Positions 23,848 through 31,880 of a DNA stretch of 39,187 nucleotides are shown piece by piece. The translations under genes and the position numbers were made by a program. How positions within the stretch are numbered: the first letter of the stretch is position 1; every line of letters starts with the position of its first letter. A model generated the notes under the pieces. That model was given only the letters and a program-made list of their open reading frames with translations. It was not told the origin of the DNA and ran no database searches. This DNA is from Candidatus Rifleibacteriota bacterium (GTDB taxonomy: Bacteria; Muiribacteriota; Ozemobacteria; Ozemobacterales; Ozemobacteraceae), in NCBI GenBank assembly GCA_018818125.1, contig JAHISQ010000020.1, positions 1 to 39,187 of the forward strand. Reading direction: 5' to 3'.

Positions 23848-24851
23848 CTGCTTTCGGTGCGGCTTAGAACCAGAATGAAGAAGGGCACGCCCATCAATGA
23901 GGTCATTATGCCAATAGGAATTTCTCCGGCAAATGCTGTGCGACAGATGTTATCGACAAACAGCAGATATATGGCGCCGATCAGAGCCGATAATGGAACC
24001 AGCTGCCTATTGTCGGGGCCGCAGATCATGCGGGCGATATGAGGTATCATCAAGCCGACCCAGCCGATCATGCCGCCAAGTGCTACAGTCAATGAACATA
24101 TCAATGTTGTCACAACTATCAGTGCGGCGCGGCTGTTCTTAACATTGATGCCAAGACTGGCAGCTTCCTCATCACCCATGCTCAGAACGTTTAAATAACC
24201 GGACATGGTTATGATGATAATGATGCCAACCATCATGAATGGCAGAACCACATAGGCCGCAGAGCTGGATACCGCAGAAAACCCGCCCATCAGCCAATAA
24301 ACTATTGCTGGCAGCTCATTTTTCGCGTCGGCAGCAAATGTTATTGCCGAAAGTAGCGAGGTAAACAGTGAAGAACTGATAACACCGCCCATGATCAACA
24401 TGATCAGACGGTTTCCCGGAAAAAAACGGGCTAGAAACACTGCAGCACCAACGGCTATAATACCAAATACAAATGCGCTAAGTTGAGCAACAAACATGCT
24501 TTTGCTCAGGAGCATGCCGAGAGCTGCTCCAAACGCAGATCCAGAAAGCACTCCCAGCAGGGCCGGCGAGACCAGAGGGTTCATGAACATGCTTTGGTAA
24601 GCTGCTCCAGAAACAGCAAGTGCCGCACCACAAAGTAGTGCTGTGAGAACTCTCGGCAGGCGAATCTCGCTGATGACTGTTTTAAATGTTAGCGCCGATT
24701 CATGGCTTATGCCAAGCGTTTGCGCATCAAAACCGCTTATGACAGCTGCCATGGGGATTTTTATGGTTCCAATGTGCAGCGAAACATAAGTGATGATGAC
24801 CAGTATGGCAATCAACAGAACCAGGGTAAGTCTGAATTTTGTGTGTGTCAT
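23838..24851 (-). CDS. FecCD-family ABC permease for metal chelate or vitamin B12
   Basis: A 337-residue membrane protein with about ten hydrophobic helices. Family motifs are present: 'LRLPRVLTALLCGAALAVSG' region ('EIRLPRVL'), 'NPLVSPALLGVLSGSAFGAA', 'WLMGGFS', 'LGINVKNSR' and 'GWVGLMIPHIARMICGPDNR'. These place it with FecCD/BtuC permeases, which pass ferric chelates, haem or cobalamin across the inner membrane. It is the first gene of a two-gene unit with the ATPase. A periplasmic binding protein, normally next to such genes, is missing from this window and may be encoded elsewhere. Confidence 0.92.
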   Translation of the reverse strand: MTHTKFRLTLVLLIAILVIITYVSLHIGTIKIPMAAVISGFDAQTLGISHESALTFKTVISEIRLPRVLTALLCGAALAVSGAAYQSMFMNPLVSPALLGVLSGSAFGAALGMLLSKSMFVAQLSAFVFGIIAVGAAVFLARFFPGNRLIMLIMGGVISSSLFTSLLSAITFAADAKNELPAIVYWLMGGFSAVSSSAAYVVLPFMMVGIIIIITMSGYLNVLSMGDEEAASLGINVKNSRAALIVVTTLICSLTVALGGMIGWVGLMIPHIARMICGPDNRQLVPLSALIGAIYLLFVDNICRTAFAGEIPIGIMTSLMGVPFFILVLSRTESRWN

Positions 24852-25022
24852 AATAGGGTAATATCAACAAGAAGCTGATAACGCCGAATGATAAGCTGAA
24901 TATCACAATCAGTAAAGCAAAAATATGAATCTGATGTAACAATTCAGTTATGAGTAGAGATGGAATCCTTACAATCAGATGTTAACGCGCCAGCAATTTT
25001 TGAAGCTGTGCCAGCGGGAAAG

Positions 25023-25031
25023 TGCTATACT
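25023..25031 (+). promoter_or_regulatory. Extended -10 promoter for the small membrane protein
   Basis: TGC-TATACT is an extended -10 element. TTGAAG at 25000-25005 could be a -35, at a long 20-base spacing. Its position inside the longer possible frame (from 24979) argues that the real start is the ATG at 25072. Confidence 0.45.
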
Positions 25032-25071
25032 GAATGAAATGCTAGAATTTGGTCTGGCAAAGGGAATTATC

Positions 25072-25473
25072 ATGAAAAGAATGCTTTTTATTTCCATAAT
25101 GTTGGTCATGTCGTCATTGTTGCTTCATGCTGCCCCTAAGCAGGATACTGATTTATTTGAAGAGGGTGATAAGCTTAGCTATGAAGGGCAACTGAAGAGA
25201 GCAACGGATCTTCTGAATGCAGCGGCTGAAACACCAGAAAAACCGGAAAAAGCAGCGACTGATGACGGAATGGATGGAACCTCGCTGATGCTTGGCATTC
25301 TCTGGGGAGCAATTGGAACAGGATTTTTTATCTATGGGAAGAAACAGTCTAAGGCGGGTTATCTAATTTGCGGCATTGGACTGTGTTTGTTTCCTATTTT
25401 TGTTACCAATCTCCTATATAACACCATACTTGGGATAATTTTGACTATTGCCCCGTTCAAAATAGAGATCTAA
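25072..25473 (+). CDS. Small exported or membrane protein, function unknown
   Basis: A 133-residue protein. I chose ATG 25072 over an in-frame ATG at 24979 because it has AAAGGGA about 8 bases upstream, lies behind a promoter-like element, and starts with a clear signal peptide (MKRMLFISIMLVMSSLLLHA). After a polar region (about 20-65) there are two hydrophobic stretches, 'SLMLGILWGAIGTGFFIYG' and a long one to near the C-terminus ('ILGIILTIAPF'). It is probably an inner-membrane protein with its N-terminal part in the periplasm. I recognise no family. It is convergent with the MazG-like gene. Confidence 0.65.
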   Translation: MKRMLFISIMLVMSSLLLHAAPKQDTDLFEEGDKLSYEGQLKRATDLLNAAAETPEKPEKAATDDGMDGTSLMLGILWGAIGTGFFIYGKKQSKAGYLICGIGLCLFPIFVTNLLYNTILGIILTIAPFKIEI

Positions 25474-25498
25474 ATTACAATCAGCAGGGCTCATAAGG

Positions 25499-25846
25499 TC
25501 AAAGATTGGTGTATTTGGTCGATTTGCCTCGACATTTGTCGACCGGGTAGCGTTCGGCATTCTTTTTCATCTTTTTCTCAATAGAAGCATACATGTCTAT
25601 GCCAAGATCGTTGGCCAGCAACATCAGATAGACAACCGTGTCGGCAATCTCGTCGGCAAATCTTTCCTTATCTTTACTGACCTGAACTAATATTTCGTCG
25701 TCTGTTTTCCAGAGAAATTCCTGCATGAGTTCGGCCGCTTCAATGGCTGCCGCCATTGCCAGGTCCTTGGGTTTGTGAAACTCCTCCCATTGGCGCTCCT
25801 GACGGAAAATTATAAGTTTTTTGAGAAGATCTTGATAGGTTTTCAT
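25499..25846 (-). CDS. MazG-like nucleotide pyrophosphohydrolase
   Basis: A 115-residue all-helical protein of the MazG/dCTPase superfamily. The metal-binding pattern is complete: E-A-A-E in 'AAIEAAELMQEF' and E-I-A-D in 'FADEIADTVVYLMLLANDLG', with the C-terminal 'YPVDKCRGK' typical of this short subfamily. These enzymes hydrolyse (d)NTPs to the monophosphate and pyrophosphate, cleaning nucleotide pools. Its ATG overlaps the TAA of the ankyrin gene by one base, so the two are coupled. The preferred nucleotide cannot be read from the sequence. Confidence 0.88.
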   Translation of the reverse strand: MKTYQDLLKKLIIFRQERQWEEFHKPKDLAMAAAIEAAELMQEFLWKTDDEILVQVSKDKERFADEIADTVVYLMLLANDLGIDMYASIEKKMKKNAERYPVDKCRGKSTKYTNL

Positions 25847-26727
25847 TACTCGCCTCTATTTCTGAATGTGTGTGGTTTTACGTTAACTGGCAATTCTGCC
25901 GGGATTTTCGCATCAGACAGAGGTTCATAGCGACTGTCCTCTGTTTCTGCCAAAATCGGCACGCTAAATGGCGATGTTCCTGATTCCTGCCAACGCTTAA
26001 GAAATACAGCAATATTGTCTTCTTTTGGCGTTTTCAGAAAGCTGCACTCAGCTCCAGATGCTGCCAACTGAATTATTGCCTTTTTTGCATTCATCTCTAT
26101 TGCGTAATCGAGTGGTGACAGGCCTGCAGAGTCCTTTCCGTTCAGGCTTTGCTCAAGTTCGGCAATTTTGGCAAGCAACTGGTCGAAGTTGTTTCTCGCA
26201 GCCAGATGAACACAGGTTACTCCGGCTGCATTGGCCATAGTGGCGTCTGCGCCAGACTCCAGCAACATCATTGCCAGCTTGGCGTGCCCATGTTCTACGG
26301 CAAGTAGCAGAGCTGTTGTACCGCTGTATACCGAGATATTTGGGCTCGATCCATTTGCCAGAAGATAATGCAATGCCTCTTCCAGGCCGTATCTGGCGGC
26401 ATAGGCCAGCGGAGTCATGGCAAAGTTGTCGAGCCGATCTGGTTTGAGCTGATCTTTGGGTATACCTGCCAGTATGGCCATGCTATTTCTGATAACCGCA
26501 TTGTGAGCAGGATACCTGAGTTTGTGCAGCAAATCGTAAAAAGGCAGACTGCTATCTCCAACTATTTTTGTTGATGCTCGCCACATGCTGTAACGGCGAT
26601 AACAGGAATCGCTTGTCATTATTTGCCAGATCGCGGGGGAAGTGCACAGCAAAATCCATAAAATTACCATCATGTTTCTGATGATAACAAACATGAACGG
26701 TACCTGGTTTTTACGGCTTTTTGCCAT
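25846..26727 (-). CDS. Ankyrin-repeat protein with N-terminal membrane anchor
   Basis: A 293-residue protein. Residues about 12-32 form one membrane segment (VIIRNMMVILWILLCTSPAI). Four or so ankyrin repeats follow at about 105-230, with the usual 'TPLAYAARYGLEEALHYLLA', 'TALLLAVEHGHAKLAMMLLE', 'VTCVHLAARNNFDQLL' and 'LSPLDYAIEMNAKKAIIQL'. The C-terminal 60 residues are polar and unassigned. Ankyrin repeats bind proteins; the partner is unknown. It is the first gene of a two-gene unit with the MazG-like enzyme and has its own promoter-like sequence. Confidence 0.85.
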   Translation of the reverse strand: MAKSRKNQVPFMFVIIRNMMVILWILLCTSPAIWQIMTSDSCYRRYSMWRASTKIVGDSSLPFYDLLHKLRYPAHNAVIRNSMAILAGIPKDQLKPDRLDNFAMTPLAYAARYGLEEALHYLLANGSSPNISVYSGTTALLLAVEHGHAKLAMMLLESGADATMANAAGVTCVHLAARNNFDQLLAKIAELEQSLNGKDSAGLSPLDYAIEMNAKKAIIQLAASGAECSFLKTPKEDNIAVFLKRWQESGTSPFSVPILAETEDSRYEPLSDAKIPAELPVNVKPHTFRNRGE

Positions 26728-26759
26728 TCTGTCTCAACCTTTAAAATAAGACTGAGTCA

Positions 26760-26790
26760 ATTATAGCACTATTTAGTGTCGCAATGTCTA
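26760..26790 (-). promoter_or_regulatory. Promoter for the ankyrin-MazG unit with overlapping inverted repeat
   Basis: On the minus strand TGC-TATAAT (26768-26760) is an extended perfect -10, with TAGACA (26790-26785) 19 bases upstream as -35. CACTA-AA-TAGTG, a short palindrome, sits in the spacer just before the -10 and could be an operator. The -35 overlaps the stop codon of the upstream gene. Confidence 0.5.
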
Positions 26791-28695
26791 TTGTGATTTT
26801 GATTGATAGAGCTGTATCGAGCCTATGGTCTCCGGATTCCCGGGCAATGGATAGATAGAAATCCCGCGTGCCGGAAAATGCAGCCCGGCTGAGCCCTCTT
26901 TGGTTTGCGGAATCCCGAGTCTTGCTTTTGCTTCACGCACCAGCTTGCCGACACTAAGTCCTTCGCTGGTAGCAAGAGTTCCAAATAACTTGCTCTGGTT
27001 GCTGGTAAGGTTTACTTGCGTGACTTTATCGCCTGTTGAATCAGTTAACAGAGTAATTCCGGAGTAGATAAGCTGCTGTCCATTAGTTGATGTGACACGT
27101 GCCAGGGGCTGTCCAAGCGAATTAAGCGCTTCTTTGACAGACTGACCAATGTAATCGGTTACCAATGTTCCGGGTTTTAGGCTGGTGGTCGCTGGAATAC
27201 TGCTCAGGGCAACGTGCGGGGGTTTCAGTTTGGCATGTTTTTTCACGCTTTGAACAGGCTGGTTTGGTGCTTTGGGTTGCGCTGGAACAATTACTTTAAC
27301 AGGTTGCATGACTTCTTTGTTTTCATCAGCTATTGCTGCTAATACCGCGGTTTCGTTAAATGATGGAATGCGACTCGGAAGCGGCATAAGAACGGGCATG
27401 TTGATGACGGCCATTGCGGGCACAGGATTGGGCTCGGGTTTGGACTCAGGCTTGAATTGACGTTTAGGCTCTGGTTTGGGTTCTGATATAGTTTTGGGCT
27501 CGGGTTTTGGCTCAGGCTCAGGTATGCTGTTTTCTGTCTGAACTGGCACGCTATTCTCATCTTGTGTAACAACAGTATTAGTAAAGTCAGGACTCGGTTC
27601 GACCACTGCCGAAACTTCACAACTGGCTTCTTGGGTGGTCTGTTCGGTGACAGTAGAACTGGTTATCACTGTCACAGACATTGGGTCGTCAAGCACTGGT
27701 GGCAAGGTTTCCGGTGTTGTTGCCGTTGCAGGAACAGTGACCGCTAAATTTGATATTTGATCGCTGGTGTCTGGCGCTTGTTTTTCACTGGGGTTGTGCG
27801 CGAGAGATTCTTTTCTGATTGGCAGCACTGGCGGAGGTCCGTCTGGGGGTGTCAAAATCGATATGTCAGGATCAGGCCTGCCCATTGCCAGTAGGATCTG
27901 AAAAATAGGCTGATTGGCAATCTTCAAATTTGTGTTGAACAGCTTGTCTGATAAAGAATCTCCGGTTATGGCAATCAGGGAGATAAAAATTGCGACGAGA
28001 AGAACGCCACTCATAGCTTCAAATGCTGGAATAAATGCCGCGTCAATTAGTGTCAGAGCCGATCTGTGACAAGGTTGAGCAACCAAAGAATCTGTTCCCT
28101 GCGGATCAAGACATAACTCCATGTTTTCGGAGCCATACACAATACCTGCCTGTCGCAGCGAGCTCTCGTGAAGATTTTTTGCAATCTGGTTGGCTTCTTC
28201 GAGGCTCAGATTAAAGTCGGTCAGACGAAAAAATTTGTTGTTCTCTGTGAGTATCACTAGTGAGTAGCGCTTGATTGATTCCGAAAACATGCTTTTCAGA
28301 ATCGGTGCTGGGCGTGCTGAGACGCCAACTGTCTTTATATCACCAAATGTCGCCAGAACTTCAACCTTTGTATGAAAGTAGCGGTAATAAATTTTAACTA
28401 CCATCATTTTCTGCAGATCTATGACGCAGTGGTCTTTGATAGCCTCTATTGGAATTGCAAAAATTTCAAAAGCGGCACAGGCCAACAGAAAAAACAAAAG
28501 TTGATAAAATGGTTGCGGCGGGGCAATGGCAAATGGGCTTACCAGATTTATTACAATTGCCAGAAGCTGCAAAAGAAGAAACCCAAAGCATAGGAATCTT
28601 GTCCAGTTGGCAATTCGTTCGAGAAACCCTGTGCAGACAAAATCATGACTAAGAGGTATCTCGTTCTCATAATTATGTGCTGGTATGCTTTTCAT
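26788..28695 (-). CDS. Membrane protein with TonB-like Pro/Glu/Lys spacer and duplicated C-terminal domain
   Basis: A 635-residue protein. Two membrane helices lie near residues 30-95, followed by a domain at about 100-190 that may be a bacterial PH-like fold ('VEVLATFGDIKTVGV', 'SLVILTENNKFFRLTD'). A further hydrophobic segment is near 225-245. After this comes a long Pro/Thr/Val-rich then Pro-Glu-Pro-Lys-rich region (about 275-440), like the spacer of TonB. The C-terminal 120 residues hold two related units, 'IGQSVKEALNSLGQPLARV' and 'SVGKLVREAKARLGIPQ', each followed by a strand pair; this resembles BamE/SmpA-type modules. The architecture implies reach across the periplasm. It follows the thiamine pyrophosphokinase gene after 22 bases. 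Function unknown. Confidence 0.7.
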   Translation of the reverse strand: MKSIPAHNYENEIPLSHDFVCTGFLERIANWTRFLCFGFLLLQLLAIVINLVSPFAIAPPQPFYQLLFFLLACAAFEIFAIPIEAIKDHCVIDLQKMMVVKIYYRYFHTKVEVLATFGDIKTVGVSARPAPILKSMFSESIKRYSLVILTENNKFFRLTDFNLSLEEANQIAKNLHESSLRQAGIVYGSENMELCLDPQGTDSLVAQPCHRSALTLIDAAFIPAFEAMSGVLLVAIFISLIAITGDSLSDKLFNTNLKIANQPIFQILLAMGRPDPDISILTPPDGPPPVLPIRKESLAHNPSEKQAPDTSDQISNLAVTVPATATTPETLPPVLDDPMSVTVITSSTVTEQTTQEASCEVSAVVEPSPDFTNTVVTQDENSVPVQTENSIPEPEPKPEPKTISEPKPEPKRQFKPESKPEPNPVPAMAVINMPVLMPLPSRIPSFNETAVLAAIADENKEVMQPVKVIVPAQPKAPNQPVQSVKKHAKLKPPHVALSSIPATTSLKPGTLVTDYIGQSVKEALNSLGQPLARVTSTNGQQLIYSGITLLTDSTGDKVTQVNLTSNQSKLFGTLATSEGLSVGKLVREAKARLGIPQTKEGSAGLHFPARGISIYPLPGNPETIGSIQLYQSKSQ

Positions 28696-28717
28696 GACTT
28701 ACCCTTTTGGCAATACA

Positions 28718-29437
28718 TCATTTTATAATATGCAGGCCACGTCGCAATTTTTCTGAGACAGGTGCGACTCTCTCTGTGATCAGAAGCAGTGCTCCTTTTT
28801 GATAACTTACCGTGGCGCTATCGCTTATTATAACATTGCTTAATGTTAGTGTCGAACCAGACTTAATAACGCAATTTTTCAGGTTGTATTGGAAGCCTGT
28901 GAGTGTTAAACCCGTAACACTGCCACTTAATGGTATAAGTGATGCGCGGCATCCCGTTTTATCGCTGATGCAGCTGGATTTTTCAAGAAAGCTTATTTCT
29001 TCATTGCGTGTAATGATCCGGGCCTGGGCAAATTTCTGCAGCAGCTGCAGATTGAATATCGTCTGATCAAGCCTGCCACCTGTTGCTGCAAAAATATGTA
29101 TTTCGCTGTAACCCTGACTGTTGAGCAGATCCAAAAGAGCCTCGGCATCGCTGATATCTTTGTCTGCAGGCAATTCAATGAACTGGCTCCGCTTTTCGAG
29201 TTTTCGGCGGGTCTGGATACTTATTGAATCCATGTCCCCAATTACCAACTGTGGAATAATGCCAAGCTTCACTGCCAGATTTGCACCGCCATCAGCGCAG
29301 AAAAAATCAAAAATGTCGTAATCTTTTGTCACTTTAAAATAATCAGAAGGCAGATCAAATTCGCCATTGAGGAAGACAACAGCCTTTAGGTTGCAGACAT
29401 GCGGACGCGGAATCATCTGTTCTGGATCAATAACCAT
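28718..29437 (-). CDS. thiN: Thiamine pyrophosphokinase
   Basis: A 239-residue protein with the TPK signature set: 'FFCADGGANLAVKLG' (about 48-62), 'PQLVIGDMDSI' (about 64-74), 'PADKDISDAEALLDLL' and 'FAATGGRLDQTIFNL' (about 118-132). The C-terminal beta sandwich ('SGSTLTLSNVIISDSATVSYQKGALLL') binds thiamine. The enzyme transfers pyrophosphate from ATP to thiamine to form thiamine diphosphate. AGGAG lies just upstream of the ATG. Length and motifs are normal. No other thiamine genes or TPP riboswitch are nearby; the downstream membrane protein seems unrelated. Confidence 0.9.
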   Translation of the reverse strand: MVIDPEQMIPRPHVCNLKAVVFLNGEFDLPSDYFKVTKDYDIFDFFCADGGANLAVKLGIIPQLVIGDMDSISIQTRRKLEKRSQFIELPADKDISDAEALLDLLNSQGYSEIHIFAATGGRLDQTIFNLQLLQKFAQARIITRNEEISFLEKSSCISDKTGCRASLIPLSGSVTGLTLTGFQYNLKNCVIKSGSTLTLSNVIISDSATVSYQKGALLLITERVAPVSEKLRRGLHIIK

Positions 29438-29556
29438 TCCAGCTCCTGAAATACAAGCCCGTGAGGTTTAAATGAAAAAAAAATGGCAATATTGACAATA
29501 TGGTAATAGAATAGCCAAGGTTTATCCACAGACAAATTTTTTTCGGGTTAATTTTT

Positions 29557-30285
29557 ATGGCTTCAGACAACAGAAAGACTGATGGTCGACGAGAATCTGA
29601 GAGCGAAAGCGATCGGCGTCGAAGAAACGAACGACGAGACGCTGATCGTAGGGGGAAGGCCGAACGCAAACCGGCAAAGGCGAAGGCGCCGGCACCGGCC
29701 AAAAGTCGATTCAATCTTAAAAGTTTCTTTAAAGTGGTTGCCGCCCTTTTTATGGCCACTCTTGCAGCTTTTAGCTTGATTTTTATCGTTTTTTTCGGAA
29801 ATCTCGATTACTTTATGGGTAAAGCTGGTGAACGCCTTTTGATCAGCGTTGATCGCGTAGTAATTGACCCTGCCCATCTTACCGAACGCAGTAGCAAGGC
29901 GCATATTAATCTGAGGATCCAAAACACGCTGCCTCTGGATGTAGTGTTACAGAGCATTAATTTTTCCATGTTGCTGAGCAACTACACCATTGCCAAAGAT
30001 GCCGCGTTTATGCCTAAAGCCTTTGTTAAAGGTAATTCTGTCCTAACGGTGCCGATCTGGTGCGAAGTTGACTCAATCATGATGCGCCGTGGTCTGCAAA
30101 AGGGCCTCCAGAAAGGCTCTGCTGATAACGATCGCCCAGCTGTGCCGACCCTGTCCAGTCGTAACAACTCGATTGCCAGTGATATCAAGAATATGACCAG
30201 AATCGAAGGTAATGCAGAATTCAGACTATCAGCCGGGGGCACCGAAATCCCTTTTTTGCGCCGTTTCGTGACAGGCAAACGCTGA
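29557..30285 (+). CDS. Membrane-anchored LEA-type-2 (WHy)-like protein
   Basis: A 242-residue protein. The first 48 residues are extremely charged (Arg/Glu/Asp/Lys), followed by a membrane segment at about 60-80 (VVAALFMATLAAFSLIFIVFF). The exported part has a LEA14/WHy-like beta domain: 'INLRIQNTLPLDVVLQSINF' followed by 'SMLLSNYTIAKD' and 'GNSVLTVPIWCEV'. This matches the N-P-(F/L)-P...(F)...L.....L..G......V.A...T.V.(I)PV order of the family. Such proteins are often linked to stress or lipid interaction, but the role here is unknown. No good ribosome binding site precedes the ATG. A hairpin terminator lies 290 bases downstream. Confidence 0.7.
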   Translation: MASDNRKTDGRRESESESDRRRRNERRDADRRGKAERKPAKAKAPAPAKSRFNLKSFFKVVAALFMATLAAFSLIFIVFFGNLDYFMGKAGERLLISVDRVVIDPAHLTERSSKAHINLRIQNTLPLDVVLQSINFSMLLSNYTIAKDAAFMPKAFVKGNSVLTVPIWCEVDSIMMRRGLQKGLQKGSADNDRPAVPTLSSRNNSIASDIKNMTRIEGNAEFRLSAGGTEIPFLRRFVTGKR

Positions 30286-30575
30286 TCGTTTGTCGCAAAT
30301 ATTTTTTTTAGAACCACAATAACAATCCCGTTTGAAACGAACCTGCTCATACGAATCCGCGAAGCCACGAAGAAATTGTTTTTGTATGTTTTGCGGCTGC
30401 GTGTTTTACATTTGCCTGCCAATCCTGACACAAACTGTAGAAGTGCTTTCTGCACAAATAGTGTTAACTCTCATCATTCCCTTGAGGGGATAATGATCGC
30501 TTTGTTTGTGTGTCTAGTATCCAGGATTAGATATGCTACTGGTGCTGAAAACTATGACAATCGACTGTAAATAAG
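30286..30575. other. Gene-free region with hairpins, possible small RNA
   Basis: No convincing gene. GTGC-TTTCT-GCAC (30443-30455) and ATCATTCCC...GGGGATAATGAT (30473-30497) can form hairpins, and a terminator lies just downstream at 30576-30610. This could be the 3' part of the LEA-like mRNA or a separate small RNA. Confidence 0.35.
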
Positions 30576-30621
30576 TTCCGCCTGCTGCTATTGATGTGCA
30601 GCAGGCGGAATATTCTTTTTT
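30576..30621. terminator. Hairpin terminator between convergent units
   Basis: TTCCGCCTGCTGC (30576-30588) pairs with GCAGCAGGCGGAA (30598-30610), 13 bp with a 9-base loop. On the plus strand it is followed by TATTCTTTTTT, a clear terminator. On the minus strand, where the ribosomal-protein operon ends, the tail (CTTATTTAC) is weaker. Confidence 0.75.
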
Positions 30622-30646
30622 GTCTGGTCGTCTCTGCGCGAGTTCT

Positions 30647-31858
30647 CTAGAAGAAACTGGCGATGTCTTTGTAGGTTACGAATACCAGCAGACCCAACAG
30701 TGCAATCATGCCGACAAAGTGCACTGTCTCTTCAACCTTAGAGGTAATAGCCAGCTTAAGCCCGGAAATGCGGTTGATTATGCCAAATAAAACTTCGAGC
30801 AGAATAAAGACAACGCGTCCACCATCAAGAACCGGTAGCGGGAGAAGGTTGATCAGGCCGATGTTAACCGACAGTATGGCGGTTAGATAAAGCAGATCAA
30901 AAATACCCTTTGAAGCCTGGTCTTTGATCATTTTCATGATTTTGACCGGGCCGGCAACGTCAGCCTGGGTCTGGCGAGTAAACATTTTATACAGACCGCC
31001 TATGGTCTGTTCGATTACGTTGAGGCCATCAAAAACTCCTTTTTGGACAGCCTTCGAAAAGGGCAGAACCTGAAAGTCAAAGTTATTCGGCTGCAGGCTG
31101 ATGCCAATCCGCGCAGAACCGAGCTCTCCTTCGGGAGAAACTACAAATTCCAGCGTTTCTTGATCATGAATTTCGTAAGAGCGATCAGTTACTGCTATAT
31201 CTTCCCGCATAATTGCGCCACCAGCCGCTGACTTGCGAATCGGATGATTACGCTGAACGCTCAGAGTTACCTGTTTGTGGGCAGCATTGCTGATCATGCT
31301 GATGCCATCGCCCCAGTCTTTCAGCTTGACGCCGTCAATCGCTGTGATGATATCGCCAGAGCGAATGCCGGCTTCATAAGCTGGTTTCCCTTGAGCTGCT
31401 TCGATAACAGTTATGTTGGTCAGTGGTCCGCCAGATATTGTGTAAATAGCAATAAAAAGGACTATTGCCCAGACTAGATTCATTATTGAACCGGCAGAGA
31501 GCACAATGATGCGAGCCCAGGCCGGTCTGGTCATGTAACTTCGTGGATGATCAGCTGGCACAACCGGCAGATCTTCGTCTACTTCGGGCTCTTCGCCTTC
31601 CGGAGTTTCTTCTTCAGTATTGTCCATTCCGGCGAGTCTGACAAAGCCGCCAAGTGGGAAGGGTCTGAATGAATACAGAGTTTCACCCCATTGTTTCTTG
31701 AACAGACGGTTTCCAAAACCTATTGCAAATTCAAGAACCCAGATACCACAGAGTTTGGCAGTGATATAGTGACCAAGTTCATGCACCAGTGCGATGCTGA
31801 CCAGTACAAAACATATTGAGATTATTGTTTTAACAGCGATATAAAGAAAAGCTAACAT
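30647..31858 (-). CDS. rseP: Site-2 metalloprotease RseP
   Basis: A 403-residue inner-membrane protease. Helix 1 carries 'HELGH' (His26, Glu27, His30), the zinc motif of site-2 proteases. A PDZ domain lies at about 145-220 ('AYEAGIRSGDIITAIDGVKL'), and 'INLLPLPVLDGG' near residue 350 supplies the third zinc ligand (Asp). An acidic insert (about 85-105) precedes the second helix. The family cuts anti-sigma factors or signal-peptide remnants inside the membrane. I see only one clear PDZ domain, whereas E. coli RseP has two. It is the last gene of the rpsB operon, 22 bases after cdsA. Confidence 0.93.
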   Translation of the reverse strand: MLAFLYIAVKTIISICFVLVSIALVHELGHYITAKLCGIWVLEFAIGFGNRLFKKQWGETLYSFRPFPLGGFVRLAGMDNTEEETPEGEEPEVDEDLPVVPADHPRSYMTRPAWARIIVLSAGSIMNLVWAIVLFIAIYTISGGPLTNITVIEAAQGKPAYEAGIRSGDIITAIDGVKLKDWGDGISMISNAAHKQVTLSVQRNHPIRKSAAGGAIMREDIAVTDRSYEIHDQETLEFVVSPEGELGSARIGISLQPNNFDFQVLPFSKAVQKGVFDGLNVIEQTIGGLYKMFTRQTQADVAGPVKIMKMIKDQASKGIFDLLYLTAILSVNIGLINLLPLPVLDGGRVVFILLEVLFGIINRISGLKLAITSKVEETVHFVGMIALLGLLVFVTYKDIASFF

Positions 31859-31880
31859 CCAACGACCTTTCCAGACGTAT

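Noticed and set aside
24979..25071. 31-residue N-terminal extension of the small membrane protein
   Set aside because: The region contains a promoter-like element, and the shorter form starts with a signal peptide and a ribosome binding site.
29522..29530. Perfect DnaA-box-like TTATCCACA next to an AT-rich stretch
   Set aside because: Only one box is present and no dnaA, dnaN or box cluster is nearby, so an origin is not supported.
30376..30570. 64-codon plus-strand frame ending just before a terminator
   Set aside because: The start has no ribosome binding site and the peptide shows no protein-like pattern.
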